From positions 385,906 to 449,905 of the forward strand of contig MEHQ01003564.1 in the NCBI GenBank assembly GCA_008828725.1: a stretch of 64,000 bases of DNA. The letters are read 5' to 3'. Every line of letters starts with the position of its first letter. Position 1 is the first letter of the stretch. Origin of the DNA: Saccharina japonica. Lineage: Eukaryota; Sar; Phaeophyceae; Laminariales; Laminariaceae. Shown piece after piece: positions 55,901 to 64,000 of the stretch. Both the position numbers and the translations under genes were made by a program. A model generated the notes under the pieces. That model was not told where the DNA came from. It worked only from the letters and a program-made list of their open reading frames with translations, and made no database searches.

Positions 55901-58900
55901 TGGCAAGACGAGTCGAAGGAGCGAAGGCGGCGGCCGCGCAGAGAATTCCGCCGCGGCTGCGGCAGTGGAGGCGATGGCAGAGTGCGGCCTTCCCGATCGC
56001 GAGCGCCTTGGCGACGGCACTGTAGGGGTCGCCGCGCAGTCGGCGCGGCCCGTTTGCGTCGAAGTTCTACGCTCTTCCTCGGCAAAAGGCGTAATGGACG
56101 GACCGTCGAGGGCCGACGCGCCCTCGGTGGCCTTTGCCGACGTCGCCACCGCCGCCGCTTTGACGGTGCTGTGCGTTCCAGTGATGCTTCAGGCTTCGCC
56201 GCTACCGAAGGCGTTGACGGGGTTTGTAGACGACGGCGACGGCGAGGATCGGGGCCCCACGTCTAGCGTCGAAGTCGTCGGGGTCCTGAGAGCGGTGCGG
56301 GCAGGCACGGGCGCGTTTGCCGGCGATGACGCCAGAGCTTTGTCGGCCTTCTGCGGCCAGGTCGCGCTTGCCTTGGTGGCCGAGCGGGTGTTGGCGGAAA
56401 GTCGTGCGAGTGTCACGGCCGAAGCTGCTAAAGAGGCGCGAGTGGTCCGGCGGCAGGCTTGCCGCAGAGTCGCTACGCTCTTCGCAGAAAGCGCCGTGGC
56501 GGGGGCGCTGCTACAGCGCACTGTGGCAGAATCGGCGACCCAGGTCACGGCGGCGGCGCGTGCTTCTAGAGGAAACGAGCTGTGGGCAAGCGTGGCAGGT
56601 CTTGCGGCGCAGGCGCTGGGGTGCGAGCGCGTCGATCTCCTCCGCGTTGAGTCGCTGGCCGACGGCGGGGGGAGCGGCGCGGTGCCGATGGCAGACCTTC
56701 TATCCCAGCGGCCACCTTCTCGCTCATTCAGACGGCGTTCCCGAGACGCCCTTCTAGCGGCGAGGGCATCCTCCCGCAGCCTGCTATGCTCGAAGGAAGG
56801 GAGTCGTGGCGACGATGATCGGGATGAGGCGATTAGTAGCTGGCTGTGCGTGCCCGTGCTAAGCCCCCCCGGCGAAGGGAGCGACCGTGCTGGTGGTACG
56901 GGTGGCGTTGGGCGACGAGAGGAAGACGGACGAGCGGTGACGGTTTGCTGTGCGGTAAACAAGGGGAGCGGCCGAAGCTTCGACGACGTAGATGAGGTAA
57001 TGCTTTTTGTTTTGTTTGTTTGTTTGGTGTTGCAGTTGCAGGAGGTGTGTTGCTCGGGGCGTGCGAACTCTTTTTTTTCAAGGAAAATACCCCGTCGTTC
57101 TCTGTTCAGTGTGCAACATATCATTTTGTTCTGACGAAAGGTAACCCCTCGTTCTCTGTTTGAGAACGAGCTGTGAATGTCTTCGCTAAGATCGGGTTAG
57201 CAGATATCGAGGATCAATGTTACACAGATGCTCCGAGTAACTTGGAGTAAAGGAAGGAGTATTCGAGATAAAGTAATTGAGGTACTTCGTGTACTCGCAG
57301 TATTTGGGCTCTATGTACTTCGGGATACTGCTTCTACTCGGAGCATTTCGAGATTCTGTATCGTACTGCAGATACTGCCATACTCGGAGTATTTCGGGGT
57401 CCGATACTGCGGGTACTCCTTGTACTCGCAGTATTCGGGCCTTCAGTACTGCTCATACTCCCAGAGACTCGCAGTATTCAGGCCGCTAGTACTCTAATAC
57501 TCCCAGTACTCGGAGTACGAAATGTACTCGATACCCCGAGTATACTCGGAGTGGGAAGTATATGAGGAACATCTTTGCATCGTTTTAAAGACTCGGCCGT
57601 CATTACTCCCAGGTTCTGGGAGCATGTGGCTGGCGTTTATAGCATTTCACATTTCACAGATGCTCTCATTTCCCGGAAGTATAGTTGGAGTGTTTTCGAG
57701 AAAAAATACTTTAGGTACTTTGTGTAATCGCAGTATTTCGAGGTTTAGTACTGCGGATACTGCCTGTACTCCGAGTTTTTCACAACTCGATACTGCGGGT
57801 ACTGCATGTACTCGGGGTTTTATACTGATCATGCTCCCAGTACTCGCAGTATTTGGGCCTTCAGTACTGCTCATACTTTGTGACCCCGGATCTGAGTTAC
57901 GACTAGGGAGGAGAAAGAAAGAAAGGGCGAAGATGATAAATGGGATGGAAACAATAAGAAAATAAAAAATACTCCATGTACTCCGAGTATTTAGGCCGCC
58001 AGTACTGCAATACTCTCAGTATTCGGAGTACCAAAAATACTCGAAACTCCGAGTATCGAGTATACTCGGAGCATCTGTGCGATGTTACCCTTCTCGTCTG
58101 CTCCATCTTATTCGTGAGCCTTAGCGAAGTGCCCCACCCGCAATCGAACGACATGTTGTGGACGGACTGGAAAGTTGTTCGCCAAGTCACTATCTTGTCG
58201 CGGTCAGATCGGATTAGATGTGCAAGATTAATATTGAGAGTTGTGGATTACGCACTAAGAACGTCTCCACCCTGGGTCGTGCTTGTGCCCACAACAAGAA
58301 ACCTCACGCGTATGCGATGCTCGTATTCGCGATGCGATCTAAGCTTTTCCCGGACGTTTTCTCTACCTCTCTTTCCGCAATTCACCCAGGCGATGCTGGG
58401 AACAATCGCGGCATTGTACGCCGTGGCTTCCTCGTGGCTACCGTTCCCCCCGCCTTCGGAATGCTCGGAATACGTTCCCGACCCGACCAAAGGCTGTGAC
58501 GACGATGTCGCTTGCAGCACACGGTTTCCCCCTGGTTTGGGCAGGCCGACGCAGGTTAACACGGCCGCTTGTTCGCGAACGGGCACTTCATTGCCATCTG
58601 CGGCGGTAGAGTCCGACCATATGTCCGGCATCGCCGATAGAGGTGTTCGGACGACTGGGATCAACACGTCGCCTTTCTTGGGCGTGAAGCGCTCGGACAA
58701 TGCAGTCATGTCCCCCGACGCCACCTTGCCGCCATTGGATAGCGGCGGCGGCGGCGGTTTTGCCGATGGACACCGCTGCGAGGAACCGTCTCTGTCTGGC
58801 GTACGAAGTGCGGCTGTCGGCCCAGGGAAACGAGATGACGCATGTGCAGCTGTCGGCCTGGCCGGCGAAAATACTGCAAGAGGCTCTCGGCAAACGGGCA

Positions 58901-60228
58901 AGGCAAGGGGCGGACAGGGGGGTAAACCTCTCGCCGACTATGTGGCCACCCAACGCCCAGGCTTCAACGCAAGACCACAACCGCGTTTTATCGACGACGG
59001 AAAGTACGGAGAAAATAGGTCTGCACCGAGTGGAGGAAAGGATTCACCCCGCGATCTCTACGGCCAAGGCGAAGCTGGTAGCCCCAGCGCTACCGCATTT
59101 CGAGCTCAAGTTATCAACCTTGCATCGCAGAAGTATGGCGAACTGAGGGATCGGGCGGAGCGTGCAGAGCGTATGCTCGAGACAACGAGGGGGCGCTTGT
59201 GCCGGGCGCTCGAACATGGCGCCTCTAACGCTGCCGCCGCTGCTGCTGCTACTACCACGGCTGCCGCCGCCGCCGCCAACGAGGTGAACGCGGCCACCCC
59301 CACCGCCGACTACCATGTCGAAGACGACGGTGACGACTATGGCGACGGCAGTGATGACAGCGGCGATGTTGCCTCTGATTGGCGCTACCGCGAAGACGAG
59401 TCGGTGTCGACCAGCTGGGGGGGGTCACGCCGTCGCTACCGGGGGAGAAGCGCTGAGCGCTTGGCGACGATAGCTGCGGCCACTGCGGCCGAACCGAATT
59501 ATAGGCGAAGTAGTAGCGTCGACGGAAGTGGAGTTGAGAAGCGCAACTCACCAACACGAAACTACGCGTCTTCCTCGGACATTTGGGACGGGCAAGGCCA
59601 TTGCCATACCGATGATGCGGGGGAGCGACGCCGTCGGCCCGCCCGGGAACAGACTGGACAACGGGTCAGGAAGGAGCATCGGCGGAGGCGACACCACCCC
59701 TCCTCCAGGCATACGTCCAGCAGCGAGGCTCGGCCTGAGGACCGTGGGCAGGCGGGGAAAAGGGAGGGCAGCGGCGGCGATAGGAAGGATGGTGGCGGCG
59801 AGCCGAAGAGGAGACGATCGAAACGCCGACAGCAGCTCCGTGCGAGCGACCTTACGCGAATGCGAGAGGTGATTGCGAGGCTGAGGATCACGACGGCTGA
59901 GCTCGAGGCCGAGCGTGCGCACCGCTTGGATGCGACTGCCGCAGGTGCGATGGAACGGGGAGCACATGTGCCTTCAGACAATGCGGTATACGCAAGTGAC
60001 GACGACTCATTAATGGCCAGACAGGCTGGGGGGGAAGGAGCAGGGCCGTCGGAAGAAGGGGCGGAAGCTGCTGCACTTCAGCGAGAAAACGCCAACTTGC
60101 GTCGAAAACTCTTCGGCCTGATGGCGTTGGAGGAACTAGAGGGGAGGGCTGTTGAGAAAGGGTTGCTGCCGTTGACGGGAGGAGGCGTGTCCGGGGGGGA
60201 TTTTTTCTCTTACCGTGATAAAAAGTGA
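43962..60228 (+). CDS. Giant multi-GAF protein with Sfi1-like Trp repeats
   Basis: Ten exons, all GT-AG and phase-consistent: 43962-44613, 46418-46559, 46988-47461, 47771-50753, 51135-51337, 52289-53057, 53453-54201, 54673-54835, 55377-56996, 58390-60228; about 3,197 residues. GAF-like domains (small-ligand or dimerisation folds) lie near residues 270-490 (ends IQALNKLAAPERFTEGDAR), 525-740 (GLQGVALSTRR, SVLCAPLL), 985-1195, 2180-2390 (VLCVPVML) and 2445-2605. No phytochrome-type chromophore cysteine was identified. Residues 1195-1275 are a coiled coil; 1280-2045 carry some 17 short Leu-x-x-Trp units (ALAAWREA, RAFREWRS, LRLWRDK, LLRWRA), as in centrin-binding Sfi1. The tail has a basic PKRRRSKRR cluster and two coiled coils. 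A later start at 44058 is possible. Exons 8/9 are the least certain join. It could be two genes, but every phase fits one. Confidence 0.78.
50340..54835 (+). other. Sfi1-like tryptophan repeat block of the GAF protein
   Basis: Spans the end of exon 4 and all of exons 5-8. Trp recurs every 20-60 residues within Arg/Ala-rich helices with the pattern small/Leu-x-x-Trp-Arg: examples GRALAAWREA, RRALSAWAKS, FGVWKRAA, ACQSWFLRA, LFAAWRCAA, GFWRWHAEA, VLRLWSARA, VLAWRGACL, GLERWRHV, ALRRWHGH, WCLWRAK. In Sfi1 each such unit binds one centrin. Centrin binding here is inferred only from the motif. Confidence 0.6.
57228..58080. repeat. TACTCGGAGTA-type repeat filling the last GAF-gene intron
   Basis: Imperfect units of about 20-30 bp: GTACTCGCAGTATTTCGAGG, GATACTGCGGGTACTCC, GCTCATACTCCCAG. 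Some CTCGGAG/CTCCGAG pairs are self-complementary. Related sequence lies at 2040-2405. Open frames in it (57228-57497, 57522-57965) are repeat by-products. Confidence 0.75.
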
Positions 60229-61974
60229 TCAAGTGTTGGCTCATGGCGGTGGCGCGCGGTGTATATGACGGAGGGGTGCGATTGCGTGACTGTGCGACTG
60301 GGATTTTCCTCTTGCGCGTACGGTGTCGTGAATTAATATTAATCGAAACTTGTCGTATCCGCGCCCGCTTTGCTACCGAGAAGAATCGGATGTTCTTCAA
60401 AACCTTTTCACTACACGAGTACGATAATTGCCTTTTTATTATAATAATAGCGCTTTTCTTCATACGAAGTAGTTTGTCTAAAATACGCAGTAACGCGAGC
60501 GGCGTGTTGGGACGTTGCTTCTGCATTATTGAAGACTCAGCCTGTTGTAGCAGTTGCTAATTATAGTGTGTCGTTTTTGCTGTGAGGAAACGTGTCACAG
60601 AACGTCTCTGAAGGTATGCGTGGAGTGTATATTCTGTATATATACATACAATAACGAGAGGTTTGGTCTTATCTCGGCCGCACACGAGTCGCACAAAAAG
60701 TGCTCGCCGTCAGTAAGTGCATTTGTACGCGCGTAGGCCGCAAGCCGTTTTTTCCCCCAGGTAAGTATATCATACTGCTGTAGTATAAAAAGCTGCCGTC
60801 TGTGGACTGACAAAATTGGCGTGTCCGGCCGGCACTTGATTCACGAAAGACAGACGCGCTCGGAAAAGTCGGCGCGGATGTACGGAGGGTCGGTGGACGA
60901 GTCTTAACACTCCGACTGCGTCGCAACCTATAAATATATACTTCGTACGAGCGGGCACGCGTAGATATGAAACATAACAGGGGAAGCTCTGCGAAAACCG
61001 TACGTACAAAAGGCATGATGAATATGCTTGGAATATTCAGCTCTGACTATTATCTGTTATTAGTGATACCCGTGGGCACCCCGTTTTCTGTCGATTTGAA
61101 AGGCCTGTGAGGGGGGACATGTCAAAAATAAGGGTACCCGGGTACTCGAACCCGCCGAGTACCCGTGTTTCGGTCAACTCCAAAACCCGCGGGTTTCAAG
61201 TCAAACCCGAACCCGTCACGGGTTTTTTTGCTCAATGACATCCGGGTTGTATCCGCCGGGTACCCGGGGGTTTCGATCATCCGGGGTACACCTCTACTAT
61301 TTCTCTGTGTACTGCTGTGTACGACCAGGTAGATACATACGTGTATCGTGTATCATACGTACGGTGCCATAAAAATATGATAGGGGGGCGCACGCGGGGG
61401 CTGGGGGGGGGGAGGTCTCCCTCAGGCCCTCTGTCAGGCGAGTCCGCGGTCCGTGAAGCATACATATTATTCGTACACACATTTGGATGCAATCTGAGAA
61501 AACAATAAAACGGATCGGATGCATCGACGCCGCTATGATACGCGTATTATATTAATAGTTTGTGCTCCAAGGAAACTGCTTTGCTCTGCTGCTCTCCGTT
61601 GGTTGTGCAGATCAACTTCTAAAATCTAAAATCGAATCTGCAATCTACAGATCTTCATCCACATTCACGCGCTTGAGAGCTTGAGAGCTACGACATAAAG
61701 GCAACGTCCAATTGCAGTTCAAGCTGTTCAGGAGCATTTTCATTGGTCCTATTTTCCCGAAGTTTGGTTTGACCAATCATCGATTCACTAGCAGTTGACG
61801 TTTTTTCCGCAACGACCACATCACCCTTTCTTTTGCGGCCTGCTGCTTCTTCTTCGACTTTGCTTCTCCACACTCTCCATTCGTTCCCCTTCCAGCCAAC
61901 CGAGCCGCCTCGCTGCCCATCCCCTACCCGCCTCCCCGTGCAGATCCTAGAGTCGCATCAACACCGCTCACAGT
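60229..61974. other. Intergenic region with an inverted-repeat element
   Basis: 3' flank of the GAF gene and promoter side of the next gene. At about 61125-61295, GGGTACCCGGGTACTCGAACC returns inverted as GGATACAACCCGG-type and CGGGTACCCGGGGG sequence, a short palindromic element. Repeated CTTGAGAG lies at 61672-61687, upstream of the next start. No other gene is supported. Confidence 0.45.
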
Positions 61975-63063
61975 ATGCACTCTACCGGATTGTTCGCAGC
62001 AGCCGCGCTCTTGCTCGCGCACGGGGCCGCTGGGTTCGCGGTTCCCTCGGGCGTTCGCACAACAACTACTGGGAAGTCCGCAGCAGCACTTCGCAACCAA
62101 GTGGGCCGAGTCGAGTCCCGACATAAAACAACGCCCCGGTCATGCCGACAAGTGGTGGGGATGAGCTCGACGGTACCGCCGCAGTCAGAGAGGACCCCAA
62201 ACGTGTCAGGGGGTGACTTCGACAGGTGAGGCGCACCGCGTGGACCGTTGTGTTTTGAAATAGGAGTACACCACCAATACCGAGAAGAAAGTAGACAGAA
62301 GTTTCAGGCAGCAGGTCTGTGCAACGTCGCCCTAGTACCAGGTACCCAGCCAGACGGGGCAGAGGCGGCCCGAACTTGACACCGCCGTAGCCCACACGCG
62401 AGCATGGCTGCTATTTGCCGTGGCTCCAGGTGCCCAGGCCCCACTCTAGACTTGCTCTTGGACACGTCGGGTTAGACGGCTGTGGTCTTGTGGCTTCAAG
62501 CATGTTGTTTGAAGTTGGCGAGGCCACTGCTGCTGCTACTGCATGCCCTCGCTTCCTGATAGAGCAGTATTGATAGTATTGGACGGGAGAATACCGTTAT
62601 CTGGAAGACGCCGCTTTTTTTTGTTTGTAATATCTGCACACTAAACACAACATAATAAGCTGCTCAGACAGTAGTACGTACGTGGCAGTACAGCAGTCCG
62701 AGTACAAGTAGGCAGTAGGGGCACCACCTGTGGACACATCAACATCACTACTTCAGGTCGGGTCTGAAGGTATATATATATCCAGACCATCACCGGCTGC
62801 TCCCCTTTCGAGCTTCTCCGCCCCAAACCCCGAGCCGAACTCAACCGTGTGATAAGTCAGCGCCCTGTGCGCAATTTTGTGGGCCGCGATGTGCTTGAGA
62901 TGGTTGCCTTAAAAAAATGCACTTTTGTGATATCATACAAGGTGCGACCAGCTGCCCGTTTCAACCCTGTTATTTCGTAGTCATATTTCTCTTTTTTCAG
63001 CTTCCGCTCATTTGCCAAAACGCCAAACGCGATGATTATGGTTCGTCGTCGATGTTACGAGAG
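61975..63063 (+). CDS. Plastid-targeted protein, first exon(s), runs toward right edge
   Basis: Exon 1 is 61975-62225, with a strong CAG|GTGAGG donor. It encodes a hydrophobic signal peptide (MHSTGLFAAAALLLAHGAAG) directly followed by FAVPSGVR and a Ser/Thr/Arg-rich, acid-poor stretch. Cleavage before Phe matches the ASAFAP-type bipartite presequence that sends proteins into stramenopile plastids. A candidate next exon, 63001-63063, has an excellent CTTTTTTCAG acceptor. The phase-matched reading is SFRSFAKTPNAM..., while another frame (LPLICQNAKRDD...) looks more protein-like but does not fit the phase. The mature protein is therefore unknown. Confidence 0.5.
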
Positions 63064-64000
63064 GTACTCCTGGCACAGGGTATGGCAGCATGGCAGCAGC
63101 ACGTAGTCTCTAGACTTCGGACTCCCGTCTTCGAGAGCTTGCATCTCAAACACGCACATACTCGTACGAATACATAACAACCGGTATACTATTCATAGTG
63201 TGTACAACAGCTGTAGACTACCTTACGAGTTCCGTAGGGTAAAAGAGTAAGCATCCTTCAGCCCTATATTTATTCGTACAGCTGCAGCAGCAGTATTCTG
63301 CTGTACCCCACGTACCGGTGTACTCGTACATACAGCGGCAAGTGCGGCGGGGGGAATATTTATTGTCAAAAGGTCCTGCTGCTGTTCCCCTCAAACCCCG
63401 TAGTTCGCGCGATGGAAGTTTCCCACGCAGTTTGCAAAGATGAGTTTCGACGACGTTCCTCGATCTCACAGCTGTCGCTTTTTCTTGTAATTTCTCTTAT
63501 ATTCGTAAATATCATAGCAGCTGGCTGCAAACGACTTGATCTATAACCTTTTAGAACTGCAGTCCCGTTTTGGGGACAAATCACTCTAATTCTAAGTGAT
63601 TTGTCCCCAAAACGGGACTCCAGTCCTAGAAGGGTTAAGGTTGGCTGCAACACCCGGGGCTTTCAAGTAGTCCACACGGCGGACAAATATATCATCTACA
63701 TCTGCAGATAGATGATCTACAAGGACCATCGAGATCATCCAGCTCCTAACCTGCGGTTGTGAGGTACTGTTCATAATCTGTCTACTGCTGCACTACAGAT
63801 GCAACCCAGGAACCATGTCCCAGATCGCGCAGGTTATACGTTTCCCGCCCGGCAACATGAGCTAATATATATGAGTACCAGGTATATCGTATTGATGAGG
63901 AGTATACGTCGTGTACGTAGCTGTCCTCAAAGACCTAGACCATGAAGTAGAAATCGATGACATGTTCGGGTGTCAAACCGTTATTACACCGAGTACTGCT
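62226..64000. other. Right-edge intronic or intergenic stretch
   Basis: Apart from the candidate exon at 63001-63063 no coding sequence is supported. 63545-63636 is a near-perfect hairpin: CAGTCCCGTTTTGGGGACAA...AGTG returns inverted as TTGTCCCCAAAACGGGACT, with AACCTTTTAGAACTG/CTAGAAGGGTT at the outer ends, a tiny MITE. Confidence 0.5.

Overview
The window looks like nuclear DNA of a photosynthetic stramenopile, most probably a brown alga of the Ectocarpus type. This is inferred from GC-rich exons split by long repeat-filled introns with GT-AG borders, and from one first exon that encodes a signal peptide followed by an Ala-Phe (ASAFAP-like) plastid-targeting motif. No bacterial-style operons, rRNA genes or CRISPR arrays are seen. 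Three assembly gaps (N runs) lie at 7380-7398, 22367-22475 and 40376-40420.

Layout. About 1-18.6 kb has no gene I can name. It holds a complete short hAT-type element with an 8-bp target duplication (3728-4784), a TIR element (5058-5405), tRNA-derived SINE copies (6.5-8.8 kb), a roughly 4-kb array of degenerate ~42-bp repeats (11.15-15.06 kb) invaded by a Mutator-like MITE (12136-12455), and a LINE-like fragment. From 18620 to 32618, plus strand, runs the 3' part of a diacylglycerol kinase gene. Its 11 exons join in frame into 851 residues; the first DAGKc exons were not found. The DAGKc and DAGKa domains are separated by a long Gly/Ala/Pro-rich linker, as in type II DGKs. On the minus strand at 36.2-38.3 kb lies the 3' end of an FKBP-type peptidyl-prolyl isomerase gene; exon-like islands of an unidentified plus-strand gene overlap it. 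At 40.7-42.4 kb several transposable elements are nested in one another.

From 43962 to 60228, plus strand, runs a ten-exon gene whose splice phases all agree and which would encode about 3,197 residues: five GAF-like domains (three N-terminal, two C-terminal) around a roughly 770-residue block of Sfi1-like Leu-x-x-Trp repeats, then a basic, coiled-coil tail. This is the most unusual gene here. The last gene begins at 61975 with a plastid-type presequence and runs toward the right edge.

The genes show no pathway link. The DGK (lipid signalling) and the GAF/Sfi1 protein (possible small-ligand sensing joined to a centrin-binding-like scaffold) could both be regulatory. At the DNA level, the window is dominated by short inverted-repeat elements, SINEs, dispersed repeat families and a strongly over-represented 9-mer, TACCAGGTA/TACCTGGTA.
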